64,000 nt of DNA, taken from NCBI GenBank assembly GCA_945643635.1, contig CALZFC010000310.1:186001-250000 (forward strand), written 5' to 3'. Each line of letters begins with the position of its first letter. Position 1 is the first letter of the stretch. A model generated the notes under the pieces. That model had not been told where the DNA came from, did not search any database, and saw only the letters and a program-made list of their open reading frames with translations. Below, piece by piece: positions 20,501 through 28,585 of this stretch. This stretch comes from Allodiplogaster sudhausi. Lineage: Eukaryota > Nematoda > Chromadorea > Rhabditida > Diplogasteridae. The position numbers were made by a program, and so were the translations under genes.

Positions 20501-22086
20501 GCTGGAGAAGTGCTGAGACCAAAAGGAAGGACATTGAATTCATACAACCCGCCCATTGTACAGAAAGCAGTCTTTTCCTTTGATCCCTCCTCCATCTCCA
20601 CTTGCCAGTACCCCGCGATAAGGTCCAAAGTGGAGAACCACTTCTTTCCTTTCAACTTTTGAATTGTCAGGTCAATTCTCGGCAAAGGGTATGCATCCTC
20701 CTTGATGACAGAATTCAGCTTACGGTATTCGACACACAACCGTAAGCTTCCGTCCTTCTTCTGTGCAATGACCAGTGGGGAAGCCCAAGGGGAATTGCTA
20801 TCCCTAATGATGCCCCTTCGCTTCATGTCACCTAACATTTCCCGGACTTTCGCTTGTACTCCCAGTGGTACTGGTCTTCCTTTCTGCCTGATCGGCCTTG
20901 TGTCTCCCGTCTCGATGATATGCTTCACTAACTGAGATCTTCCCATCTCCTCTTCTGAGATGGCGAATGCATGCGAGTATTCTGCGATTGCCTTTTTGCA
21001 CTTCTCGCTCTCGATGCTCCCCTGCTTCTCAATTAGACTCAACAACAGTTCTTTTCTCGCCTCCGATTCGCCCTGCTTCTCTATTCTATCACCTACTTGA
21101 CTCTGCTCTTCACATCCCATTAGCACGTACTCGGCATTCTTCCACTCTCCCACTTTTTCGTTTTTCTCCAGAATGAGTGGAGACTGTTGCAGGTTCCAAA
21201 CCTGCACCCTTCTATTCCCCCTAGTCCTCTCGACTACTCCTTCACTCATTCCACCGATGTCACTGGAAAGGAAACCGCGCTGGTTATCCTCAGGCGCCTT
21301 CAACTCGACCTGCTTGCAGTCCATCGGTGCGAGAAAAACTCTTTCTGCCATGACTGCTGGCTCTCCTTTCTCTTCTCTCTCACTCCAGCACCCATCATTC
21401 CACATCTCCACCGTATTCTGTCCTAGTAGAATCTCCGTCCCATTCTCGACAACGTATACACCCACCTTCTTCTCGTTCCCCTTGATTTTCATATGCACTA
21501 ATGCGCGCCCCACTACTTTCAAGGTGCTGGCTGCAGCATCTAGCAACTCGGCTCCGCCTTCCTTCCACTCGATGGTTGCTCCATATTCTTCCACTCTTTT
21601 CATCACTTCTTCTGGAATGGTGGTTACCTCTGCACCTGAATCCAGTATGGCCATCTCTGCGACTCCATTTATTTCTACTCTCGTTCTCTCCAAGGGACCC
21701 CAGAAGACCCCTTCTTCACTCTCACTCTCAACTGCAGCTACCGTACTACCCATCTGCACCTTGTTGCTCACCGCCCTCTTTGGTGATACACACTGAGCGC
21801 TGAAATGCCCAAAACCCCCACAGTTGTAACATTTCATCGGTCCGGCCGCTCTGCCGTTCCCGACCCCTCCACTGCTACTCTGCCTCCAACTCGGGTTGTT
21901 ATCCGCCGGTGCACTCCTATCCGCCGGTGCACTCATATTCCCTTCTGGCTGTACAGTATGCGGCACGTAGGGTTGTGCATTCGGGTTGAATGCCCTCCCT
22001 TGTCCGCCTCCTGCTGTAACTGGACTACCGTACTTGCCATGTGCAGTCCCTGTTGCACCGTGACTACCGTATCCTCTTCTGTGCAT
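17509..22086 (-). CDS. pol: Pol polyprotein (NC-PR-RT-RNaseH-IN) with C-terminal extension
   Basis: 1525 residues from the ATG at 22086; the frame is open to 22131, so the natural product may be a Gag-Pol fusion. Visible parts: Gly-rich N-terminus; CCHC knuckle C86, C89, H94, C99; aspartic protease DSG at 149-151; reverse transcriptase about 400-600 with first Asp 488, LPFGLSTSPATFQ and YIDD 550-553; RNase H Asp703, Glu745, Asp770, Asp813; integrase zinc site H918, H925, C954, C957; catalytic D985, D1044, E1080 (35 residues between the last two); GPF 1221-1223. From about 1260 follows an extension of unknown function ending in an Arg/Gly-rich tail (1470-1525). All catalytic residues are present, so the enzyme part looks intact. 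Codons 1264-1295 may be locally out of frame (see findings). Confidence 0.93.
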   Translation of the reverse strand: MHRRGYGSHGATGTAHGKYGSPVTAGGGQGRAFNPNAQPYVPHTVQPEGNMSAPADRSAPADNNPSWRQSSSGGVGNGRAAGPMKCYNCGGFGHFSAQCVSPKRAVSNKVQMGSTVAAVESESEEGVFWGPLERTRVEINGVAEMAILDSGAEVTTIPEEVMKRVEEYGATIEWKEGGAELLDAAASTLKVVGRALVHMKIKGNEKKVGVYVVENGTEILLGQNTVEMWNDGCWSEREEKGEPAVMAERVFLAPMDCKQVELKAPEDNQRGFLSSDIGGMSEGVVERTRGNRRVQVWNLQQSPLILEKNEKVGEWKNAEYVLMGCEEQSQVGDRIEKQGESEARKELLLSLIEKQGSIESEKCKKAIAEYSHAFAISEEEMGRSQLVKHIIETGDTRPIRQKGRPVPLGVQAKVREMLGDMKRRGIIRDSNSPWASPLVIAQKKDGSLRLCVEYRKLNSVIKEDAYPLPRIDLTIQKLKGKKWFSTLDLIAGYWQVEMEEGSKEKTAFCTMGGLYEFNVLPFGLSTSPATFQRLMERILENLLGDQVAVYIDDVLIATETEDEHAKMLGRVLEASHGLKLKAQKCKMAQKEVEYLGHLVTREGVKMDGAKVQKIVELKAPLDVKELRRFLGMASFYRKFVHKFAEKASALNRLTSEKVEWKWGLEEQRAFEELKKMLISSPVLAQPDVQAVLSGERPFIIYCDASQKAVGAVLTQEGEDGLFHPLYFASKRCSPAERGYHVTDSEALAVMFALRRFKPIYFGTKVVVRTDHMPLRALFSDKTTSARIMRWALELQSCDVTIEYVKGKANKVADALSRGELVTGAETSETAPEEKPEIERVVNSVSLGGTREKWKERIAKDAFATEMREKLDGVTERRIREKGFRWSEQNGSLMVEGARGGRRFYVPESLREEVLHQFHDGKLGGHWGANKTVKKLREYFWPGMKEDVQKYVENCPDCTLFNVREPLVPPLKPMLVGEPFETVAIDVMEIGTSLSGNRYILTVVDAFSKLGAAFPMQTKGAKEVAEKFCNGWIAEGRLPQNLVSDRGGEFVNRVLGFILDTLEVKHILTKGYVPRENGMCERFNGTLIRLLQKKVKEKEKWDEILPFCVYTYNTSPHATTGMSPYRLVYGREPRPLGEKLEELGEQPKEVEDYGRELVEGMRMAREEAKENARRQIEKMKGHYDRKNRIEGKEYPRKGEKVLVKVPVGRGDTVPKLTSEWSGPFRVIDVSENSARVKGEGTKEELIIPFDQLRKVAEGCEIEDKGKKRVQRNVHPVCRRRASTTWSGRLTWLVPTSYATALKGRKEETVLNPVGGKEWISALTDVKTITAPLTIVILPWRSRDKWDILVEEWEEAANYIKELTGKQWKQLIIMPEKIREDTDKESMEGMSEVLQALAVGEGSDLVDIIELSEKLQDGISPTYLADGIVGKTERFGESEMIAYVKRINKLRGRPIEFINEAATTGGIQRNFGRPVNGNSTLMRGRFNGRSTPLNRGTGRGYYGGSSMRGNYRYGHGKQSSGGRGRPL

Positions 22087-22103
22087 CGGCTTGCCCCTTC
22101 TAT

Positions 22104-22367
22104 CTACCCGTCTCTCCTCTCTCGCCCCTTGCTACTTGACCCGAGCCCCTTACTATGCGTTGCTAGTCTGGTGCCCCTTCTCTCCATCACTTCCATTCTA
22201 CCCGCCTGCTTTCTCAATTCTTCGTACTCATCCCCTGGCCGTGCCCTCTCCATCACTTCCAGCAACTCTCGATACTGCGCCCAATTCGACAACTGAGCGA
22301 GCAGCATCTTCGCCTTGATCGGTGAGAGATGCTCTTCTGGCATCCGTGGGAATGCTCTCTCCGCCAA
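22104..22367 (-). CDS. gag: Gag C-terminal segment before the zinc knuckle
   Basis: 87 codons from an internal start. The first 50 residues look like the end of a Gag capsid helix bundle, then an Arg/Gly/Ser-rich tail. It ends TAG at 22104-22106 and overlaps the pol frame (open from 22131) by 28 nt. Confidence 0.55.
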   Translation of the reverse strand: MAERAFPRMPEEHLSPIKAKMLLAQLSNWAQYRELLEVMERARPGDEYEELRKQAGRMEVMERRGTRLATHSKGLGSSSKGRERRDG

Positions 22368-22950
22368 CTCTTCTAGACATAGAAAAGGAATCTAGACTCT
22401 CACTCTCTCTCTTCCTAACATCGCCCCAATCCCGAGTGGCTTCGTACTCTCGTAGGGTCTTGTCCCCCTTCATCTTCTCCCTCATTTTCTCCTTCATGCT
22501 AGCATAGCTCAAAACCCGCTTTCTATTCAGAGACTTAAACAGCAAGCTTGGTTGTCCATCCAAATGGGTCATTAACAAGTTCATCATCTCCATGTCCGAG
22601 GATGAATGAAGGTATTTCATCTCTAGTCGCGCAACGAAATCGTCGAACTTCCCTAGTCCCCCTCCCTTGAACTTCTCTACTTCCGGGTATTTCATGGCTC
22701 CCAGGGTATCCGTTAATTTCTCTAACACCAGGGCTGTCGCAGACTCCGGGGTGCTCCCACACCAACTACCATTCCTACTACCACCACCCACATTGCCACC
22801 TACTCTTACATTTTCTATCTCTCTCTCTTCCAACCCCTCTGCAAAATCGGACTGACTGTCCACTCGGGGCGAGTCGCGGTGTCTTCCTTGCTGATCCGGT
22901 CTCTCCCGTCTTCTCGTCTGATCCGCTTCTCGTGCGCTTGCCTCCTGCAA
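22228..22950 (-). CDS. gag: Gag capsid-like segment
   Basis: Open reading in the first frame; the coordinate 22950 is a TTG, not a true start. Residues around 80-170 resemble retrotransposon Gag (LEKLTDTLGAMKYPEVEKF start, then leucine- and charge-rich helices). After about 22385 the reading becomes arginine/glycine noise up to the stop at 22228, while the other frame becomes coding-like. Confidence 0.55.
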   Translation of the reverse strand: MQEASAREADQTRRRERPDQQGRHRDSPRVDSQSDFAEGLEEREIENVRVGGNVGGGSRNGSWCGSTPESATALVLEKLTDTLGAMKYPEVEKFKGGGLGKFDDFVARLEMKYLHSSSDMEMMNLLMTHLDGQPSLLFKSLNRKRVLSYASMKEKMREKMKGDKTLREYEATRDWGDVRKRESESLDSFSMSRRVGGESIPTDARRASLTDQGEDAARSVVELGAVSRVAGSDGEGTARG

Positions 22951-23054
22951 TGATAATCTGACTGCTTCCTTTTTTCTTTTTCTTCTTTTTCTCTCAACAA
23001 CTTCTCCATTCCTTTCTCCACCAGTTTTTGCACTCTTTCTTCTTCTTTCTTCAT
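22815..23054 (-). CDS. gag: Gag charged linker segment
   Basis: Coding signal in the second frame between about 23175 and 22968. It starts at an internal ATG (23054) with a Lys/Glu-rich helix. The part after about 22968 is probably out of frame. Supported mainly by continuity with neighbouring segments. Confidence 0.4.
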   Translation of the reverse strand: MKKEEERVQKLVEKGMEKLLREKEEKEKRKQSDYHCRRQAHEKRIRREDGRDRISKEDTATRPEWTVSPILQRGWKRER

Positions 23055-23157
23055 TCTCGATTTCTTATTGCTGTCAAGTTTATAACTCCATGTTGAAATA
23101 TCCGACTCCTCACCGGGTGAATGTTCAACGTTATCGCCTGTCTTCTCCGGCGCCGTC

Positions 23158-23610
23158 TCAGACTCCTCGGAAGGGGTTTTTCTTCTCCTTCATTTGTTCG
23201 AGCTCTCTTTTGCGATTCTGCAACGGCAAATCATCAACAATATCTTCCAGCATAGATTCAACTTGTGCACAGAAAGTAATTATTTCCTCGATATCTTTCT
23301 TTCTTTCTTCGACTAATTCCTTCGCCATTTCAAGTGCATCTGTACACCACTCTGCTTTTGATCCTCTCGCATTTCTCAACTTTCCATTATTGAAATGCTT
23401 TTTCCAATTCTCACTAACCGCAATCTCTTTGGTTAGTTCCTCCAGAGCCAGTCGCTTGTCTCGGATGATCGCATCCGTCCTCTTGACCAGATCCACTTGA
23501 TACTCCGAGAGTCCTTCTTTGTCTTTCTTCTTCTGTTCGGCCGCTGCCCTCTTCGCTTGTTCTTGAGCCTTCTTCATGGCCTCCTCTTCCTTCTTTTCGT
23601 CTGCTGACAT
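23158..23610 (-). CDS. gag: Gag N-terminal segment (150 codons)
   Basis: ATG at 23610 is the first good start after the leader. The product is highly charged, rich in Lys, Glu and Ala, and likely coiled-coil over the first 40 and residues 90-145. It stops at TGA 23158-23160 just after the A-run near 23178, where the coding signal moves to the other frame. It contains one Trp-Cys pair but no recognised domain. It probably forms the N-terminal, matrix-like part of Gag, inferred from position. Confidence 0.6.
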   Translation of the reverse strand: MSADEKKEEEAMKKAQEQAKRAAAEQKKKDKEGLSEYQVDLVKRTDAIIRDKRLALEELTKEIAVSENWKKHFNNGKLRNARGSKAEWCTDALEMAKELVEERKKDIEEIITFCAQVESMLEDIVDDLPLQNRKRELEQMKEKKNPFRGV

Positions 23611-24224
23611 TCTGCAACAACAGATTCTTCAATATAACGTATTCCGCTGCAAAACACGCTCCGCACCGATACGCGACAAAACACTTTCAACACGACTAAG
23701 CGCCAATCGATTCTACTCGCCACACGCCAATCGATATGCTTACGTCACTCAAAACAACAATCACGCCACGCCACGCTCAACGACACACGCCACGTCAAAT
23801 CACAACAACCCGCGCCACACGCCACGCCACACAAGAATAACACACGCAACGCCACACAAAACCACCCGCTAGAACACACAGTTCCTAGCTAACAACCCTC
23901 CAACACTCGGCAGCAACAAAAGGAATGCCCCCCTCTTCCACAGCAAAGCCCCCTCGCTTTTGAAAAACACCAGCTTTCGACCACCAGCCAAAGGAAAGAC
24001 CCCACTCTTCCTTATCTTAAGCCCCCTCGCTTATTTGATGATCATCAGATGACGAACTCCAGCCACGACACCAGCTTTACACGCAGACCCCCCTCTGCCA
24101 CCACCAACTTCTCGCCTCAGCACACAGCTACGGAGACCCCCCTCTCCTCCTTCCTGCAAGGCGAAACTAACACGTCCCTTCGCAAGAAGCCGCTGCTTAC
24201 TCGAGGTTCCACGTCGACTCGTTT
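23611..24224 (-). other. 5' leader of the retrotransposon
   Basis: About 610 nt between PBS and first gag ATG without a convincing coding frame. 23751-23880 is low-complexity (repeated acgcc/cacgcc on the plus strand). 23920-24035 holds two imperfect copies of a segment containing ccctcttcc and aagccccctcgctta. It probably includes packaging signals; none can be identified by eye. TTGCAG just before the ATG resembles a splice acceptor. Confidence 0.6.
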
Positions 24225-24237
24225 GGTTCGGCCCCCA
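24225..24237 (-). promoter_or_regulatory. Primer-binding site, probably for tRNA-Pro
   Basis: The minus strand reads TGGGGGCCGAACC immediately after the 5' LTR. Its complement GGTTCGGCCCCCA looks like a tRNA 3' end with discriminator C before CCA, a feature of eukaryotic tRNA-Pro. Priming by tRNA-Pro is inferred from that end. Confidence 0.7.
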
Positions 24238-24600
24238 TGTAGTAGCCTCAGCTACTCTTCTTCTACTACTTGCGATGTCGGAGACGAGGACGAGGGTTCA
24301 AACGGTAGACTTTATTAGCTCAAAGTCTGGCCAAGGCGCAACACAAACAAGAAGAGACCGCTCACTATGAGCTCAGAACACTAGACTGCCTAGATTGGCT
24401 ACCGTCGAGCCAACATTAACACATTACACGTAGGCATAAATGCAAATATATAAGCCGTAGAATATATAGGGACTAGACCGTAGTCTTGATACTTGAAAAT
24501 GGCACTAAATAAGAGTGCCTCATAAAATTATGACATTTGAAATTATGGTATGAAATGAAAGAGGTTGAATGAGGACAGGGGATGGGTCATTCCTGTGACA
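24238..24600 (-). repeat. 5' LTR, 363 bp
   Basis: Serves as 5' LTR of the complete element and at the same time borders the deleted second copy. The U3 promoter region includes TATA motifs at 24463-24468 and 24447-24452. The PBS follows directly. Confidence 0.95.
24447..24468 (-). promoter_or_regulatory. Candidate Pol II TATA boxes in 5' LTR
   Basis: Two TATATA motifs 10 nt apart about 130-160 nt into U3. Either could position transcription of the genomic RNA. Confidence 0.5.
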
Positions 24601-25229
24601 TCCCCCTCCTTCTCAGAGCGGGCGTCCCCGACCGCCGCTTGACTGTCTGCCGTGTCCGTAACGATAGTTGCCTGGCATGCTGCTACCTCCGTAGTAGCCT
24701 CTGCCCGTGCCACGATTGAGAGGAGTCGATCTGCCGTTGAATCGTCCTCGCATGAGAGTTGAGTTGCCGTTGACTGGTCTGCCGAAGTTCCGCTGTATTC
24801 CGCCCGTAGTCGCTGCCTCGTTGATGAACTCGATCGGTCGTCCTCGCAACTTGTTGATTCGCTTGACGTAAGCGATCATCTCGCTCTCTCGGAATCGCTC
24901 AGTCTTCCCCACTATACCATCTGCTAGGTATGTTGGGCTGATACCGTCTTGCAGCTTCTCGCTCAGTTCCATGATGTCTACCAGATCACTTCCTTCTCCA
25001 ACTGCCAAAGCTTGAAGGACCTCAGACATTCCTTCCATGCTCTCCTTATCCGTGTCTTCTCTGATCTTCTCAGGCATGATGATGAGCTGCTTCCACTGCT
25101 TGCCAGTTAGCTCCTTGATGTAATTGGCAGCCTCTTCCCACTCCTCCACTAAAATGTCCCACTTATCTCTGCTTCTCCAGGGCAAGATGACAATGGTGAG
25201 TGGTGCGGTGATTGTCTTGACATCTGTCA
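24601..25229 (-). repeat. Duplicated 3' internal fragment, 629 bp
   Basis: Matches 17497-18125 without indels and with four substitutions. It is joined through a single extra base (25230) to the outer LTR fragment. It is what remains of a second element copy sharing the 24238-24600 LTR. Confidence 0.95.
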
Positions 25230-25230
25230 T
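24613..25230 (-). pseudogene. Truncated pol C-terminus (205 codons)
   Basis: Encodes the last 204 residues of the pol extension, including the RG-rich tail. The deletion junction supplies an ATG (25228-25230) in frame by chance. Against the complete copy there are four amino-acid differences and no silent change. The adjacent LTR piece lacks TATA motifs, so expression is unlikely. Confidence 0.8.
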
Positions 25231-25332
25231 ATGGCACTAAATAAGAGTGCCTCATAAAATGATGACATGGGAAATTATGGTATGAAATGAAAGAGGTTGA
25301 ATGAGGACAGGTAATGGGTCATTCCTGTGACA
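25231..25332 (-). repeat. Outer LTR fragment, 102 bp
   Basis: Corresponds to the first 102 nt of U3 (17395-17496) and lacks TATA motifs, R and U5. It differs from the 3' LTR at four positions (tt to gg and gg to ta), far more than the two full LTRs differ from each other. It shares G at the one site where they differ. Confidence 0.9.
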
Positions 25333-25336
25333 TATG
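25333..25336. repeat. Target-site duplication, right (TATG)
   Basis: Follows the outer 102-bp LTR piece, not the complete 5' LTR at 24600. Confidence 0.9.
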
Positions 25337-25493
25337 ATTATAAAATTTGATCCTTGAATCGGCATGGCCAAAACGTCTTCGCTCCTGCCGCCGCAAGAGC
25401 TCGACATCGGTTTTTTGCTATGTCAAAAAATATTATTTCGGCAGATTTGAAAATAAAACTTGATCCATGACTCTACATGGACAAAATGTATTC

Positions 25494-25565
25494 GCTCCTG
25501 GGTGGGTTCGAACCAAAGACCTTTCGGTTAACAGCCGAACGCACTGCCGATTGCGCCACAAGAGC
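25494..25565 (-). tRNA. tRNA-Asn(GTT), T-stem damaged
   Basis: G49U and G50U weaken the T-stem and B box, and C23U is in the D-stem; probably inactive. First locus after the insertion; alpha flank, 3' flank gtattc. Confidence 0.7.
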
Positions 25566-25772
25566 ACGGAATCGATCTGCAGCTATATCAAAAATATACT
25601 ATTTCTGTAGATATGATTATAAAATTTGATCCTTGAATCGGCATGACCAAAACGTCTTCGCTCCTGCCGCCTCAAGGGCTCGACATCGGTTTTTTTGCAT
25701 GTCAAAAAATATTATTTCGGCAGATTTGAAAATAAAACTTGATCCATGACTCTACATGGACAAAATGTACTC

Positions 25773-25844
25773 GCTCCTGGGTGGGTTCGAACCACCGACC
25801 TTTCGGTTAACAGCCGAACGCGCTGCCGATTGCGCCACAAGAGC
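25773..25844 (-). tRNA. tRNA-Asn(GTT)
   Basis: Canonical; beta flank (first beta copy in the window). Confidence 0.96.
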
Positions 25845-26054
25845 ACGTAATCTGTTATCTGCAGCTGTGTCAAAAATATACTATTTCTGTATATATGATT
25901 ATAAAATTTGATCCTTGAATCGGCATGGCCAAAACGTCTTCGCTCCTGCCGCCACAAGGGCTCGACATCGGTTTCTTGCTATGTCAAAAAATATTATTTC
26001 GGCAGATTTGAAAATAAAACTTGATCCTTGACTCGACAAATATAAAATGAATTC

Positions 26055-26126
26055 GCTCCTGGGTGGGTTCGAACCACCGACCTTTCGGTTAACAGCCGAA
26101 CGCGCTGCCGATTGCGCCACAAGAGC
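26055..26126 (-). tRNA. tRNA-Asn(GTT)
   Basis: Canonical; alpha flank. Confidence 0.96.
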
Positions 26127-26455
26127 ACGGAATCGATCTGCAGCTATATCAAAAATATACTATTTCTGTAGATATGATTATAAAATTTGATCCTTGAATC
26201 GGCATGGCCAAAACGTCTTCGCTTCTGCCGCCACAAGGGCTCGACATCGGTTTCTTTGCTATGTCAAAAATATATTATTTCGGCAGATTTGAAAATAAAA
26301 CTTGTTCCATGACTCTACATCGACATGACCAAAACGTCTTCGCTCCTGCCGCCTCAAGGGCTCGACATCGGTTCTTTGCTATGTCAAAAATATATTATTT
26401 CGACAGATTTGAAAATAAAACTTGATCCTTGACTCGACAAATATAAAATGAATTC

Positions 26456-26527
26456 GCTCCTGGGTGGGTTCGAACCACCGACCTTTCGGTTAACAGCCGA
26501 ACGCGCTGCCGATTGCGCCACAAGAGC
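26456..26527 (-). tRNA. tRNA-Asn(GTT)
   Basis: Canonical; beta flank. Confidence 0.96.
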
Positions 26528-26737
26528 ACGTAATCTGTTGTCTGCAGCTGTGTCAAAAATATACTATTTCTGTAGATATGATTATAAAATTTGATCCTTG
26601 AATCGGCATGGCCAAAACGTCTTCGCTCCTGCCGCCACAAGGGCTCGACATCGGTTTCTTGCTATGTCAAAAAATATTATTTCGGCAGATTTGAAAATAA
26701 AACTTGATCCTTGACTCGACAAATATAAAATGAATTC

Positions 26738-26809
26738 GCTCCTGGGTGGGTTCGAACCACCGACCTTTCGGTTAACAGCCGAACGCGCTGCCGATTGCCC
26801 CACAAGAGC
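26738..26809 (-). tRNA. tRNA-Asn(GTT), C11G
   Basis: C11G breaks one D-stem pair; beta flank. Confidence 0.85.
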
Positions 26810-27141
26810 ACGTAATCTGTTGTCTGCAGCTGTGTCAAAAATATACTATTTCTGTAGATATGATTATAAAATTTGATCCTTGAATCGGCATGGCCAAAAC
26901 GTCTTCGCTCCTGCCGCCACAAGGGCTCGACATCGGTTTCTTTGCTATGTCAAAAATATATTATTTCGGCAGATTTGAAAATAAAACTTGTTCCATGACT
27001 CTACATGGACATGACCAAAACGTCTTCGCTCCTGCCGCCTCAAGGGCTCGACATCGGTTCTTTGCTATGTCAAAAATATATTATTTCGGCAGATTTGAAA
27101 ATAAAACTTGATCCTTGACTCGACAAATATAAAATGAATTC

Positions 27142-27213
27142 GCTCCTGGGTGGGTTCGAACCACCGACCTTTCGGTTAACAGCCGAACGCGCTGCCGATT
27201 GCGCCACAAGAGC
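27142..27213 (-). tRNA. tRNA-Asn(GTT)
   Basis: Canonical; beta flank. Confidence 0.96.
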
Positions 27214-27545
27214 ACGTAATCTGTTGTCTGCAGCTGTGTCAAAAATATACTATTTCTGTAGATATGATTATAAAATTTGATCCTTGAATCGGCATGGCCA
27301 AAACGTCTTCGCTCCTGCCGCCACAAGGGCTCGACATCGGTTTCTTTGCTATGTCAAAAATATATTATTTCGGCAGATTTGAAAATAAAACTTGTTCCAT
27401 GACTCTACATCGACATGACCAAAACGTCTTCGCTCCTGCCGCCTCAAGGGCTCGACATCGGTTCTTTGCTATGTCAAAAATATATTATTTCGACAGATTT
27501 GAAAATAAAACTTGATCCTTGACTCGACAAATATAAAATGAATTC

Positions 27546-27617
27546 GCTCCTGGGTGGGTTCGAACCATCGACCTTTCGGTTAACAGCCGAACGCGCTGCC
27601 GATAGCGCCACAAGAGC
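27546..27617 (-). tRNA. tRNA-Asn(GTT), G50A and A14U
   Basis: T-stem A:C mismatch and loss of conserved A14; beta flank. Confidence 0.8.
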
Positions 27618-27827
27618 ACGTAATCTGTTGTCTGCAGCTGTGTCAAAAATATACTATTTGTGTAGATATGATTATAAAATTTGATCCTTGAATCGGCATG
27701 GCCAAAACGTCTTCGCTCCTGCCGCCACAAGGGCTCGACATCGGTTTCTTGCTATGTCAAAAAATATTATTTCGGCAGATTTGAAAATAAAACTTGATCC
27801 TTGACTCGACAAATATAAAATGAATTC

Positions 27828-27899
27828 GCTCCTGGGTGGGTTCGAACCACCGACCTTTCGGTTAACAGCCGAACGCGCTGCCGATTGCGCCACAAGAGC
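27828..27899 (-). tRNA. tRNA-Asn(GTT)
   Basis: Canonical; beta flank. Confidence 0.96.
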
Positions 27900-28109
27900 A
27901 CGTAATCTGTTGTCTGCAGCTGTGTCAAAAATATACTATTTCTGTAGATATGATTATAAAATTTGATCCTTGAATCGGCATGGCCAAAACGTCTTCGCTC
28001 CTGCCGCCACAAGGGCTCGACATCGGTTTCTTGCTATGTCAAAAAATATTATTTCGGCAGATTTGAAAATAAAACTTGATCCTTGACTCGACAAATATAA
28101 AATGAATTC

Positions 28110-28181
28110 GCTCCTGGGTGGGTTCGAACCACCGACCTTTCGGTTAACAGCCGAACGCGCTGCCGATTGCCCCACAAGAGC
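28110..28181 (-). tRNA. tRNA-Asn(GTT), C11G
   Basis: Copy of the 26738 variant; beta flank. Confidence 0.85.
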
Positions 28182-28513
28182 ACGTAATCTGTTGTCTGCA
28201 GCTGTGTCAAAAATATACTATTTCTGTAGATATGATTATAAAATTTGATCCTTGAATCGGCATGGCCAAAACGTCTTCGCTCCTGCCGCCACAAGGGCTC
28301 GACATCGGTTTCTTTGCTATGTCAAAAATATATTATTTCGGCAGATTTGAAAATAAAACTTGTTCCATGACTCTACATGGACATGACCAAAACGTCTTCG
28401 CTCCTGCCGCCTCAAGGGCTCGACATCGGTTCTTTGCTATGTCAAAAATATATTATTTCGGCAGATTTGAAAATAAAACTTGATCCTTGACTCGACAAAT
28501 ATAAAATGAATTC

Positions 28514-28585
28514 GCTCCTGGGTGGGTTCGAACCACCGACCTTTCGGTTAACAGCCGAACGCGCTGCCGATTGCGCCACAAGAGC
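28514..28585 (-). tRNA. tRNA-Asn(GTT)
   Basis: Canonical; beta flank. Confidence 0.96.

Larger units (their letters stand above)
22104..23610 (-). pseudogene. gag: gag region, interrupted by four frame changes
   Basis: Reads in two alternating frames. Frame 1 runs 23610 to about 23175, frame 2 to about 22968, frame 1 to about 22375, and frame 2 to the stop at 22104-22106. The reading then resumes in frame 1 as the pol frame, open from 22131. Each switch sits at a short homopolymer (A near 23178, A near 22968, T near 22385, G near 22125), and the shifts alternate in sign, so the net frame is kept. Content is a coiled-coil, Lys/Glu-rich N-terminus, then a Gag capsid-like stretch with conserved-looking leucines and arginines (residues coded 22700-22150). 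The zinc knuckle lies in the pol frame. Sequencing errors, mutation or unusual decoding cannot be told apart here. Confidence 0.7.
17134..25332 (-). mobile_element. Ty3/gypsy LTR retrotransposon, composite insertion
   Basis: Minus-strand element made of 3' LTR 17134-17496, internal region 17497-24237, 5' LTR 24238-24600 (the 7467-bp complete element), then 629 bp of duplicated 3' internal sequence (24601-25229) and a 102-bp LTR piece (25231-25332). One 4-bp duplication, TATG, flanks the whole. Removing 17134-25336 restores a normal 278-bp array unit, so it entered as or became one block inside a single target site. Domain order protease-RT-RNase H-integrase and the GPF module place it in Ty3/gypsy. 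No chromodomain motif and no env were recognised. Confidence 0.93.
26738..28028 (-). repeat. 1372-bp block duplication, copy 1
   Basis: Four loci (26738, 27142, 27546, 27828) recur at +1372. Markers are C11G at 26738/28110, and G50A with A14U at 27546/28918. Confidence 0.85.

Noticed and set aside
22104..22131. Programmed -1 frameshift between gag and pol
   Set aside because: The 28-nt overlap has no standard X XXY YYZ slippery heptamer in frame. The other three frame changes also sit at homopolymers, so a simple indel is as likely.
17509..23610. Open frames on the plus strand opposite pol and gag (for example 21173-21796, 18758-19336)
   Set aside because: Antisense shadows of a long coding frame, with low-complexity Ser/Leu/Pro content and no domain.
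17134..25332. Env gene, i.e. an errantivirus-type element
   Set aside because: No third frame with signal peptide or transmembrane segment exists after pol; the pol frame runs into the PPT.
25494..25565. Different tRNA isotype next to the insertion
   Set aside because: Anticodon is still GTT; only T-stem and D-stem changes make it look different.
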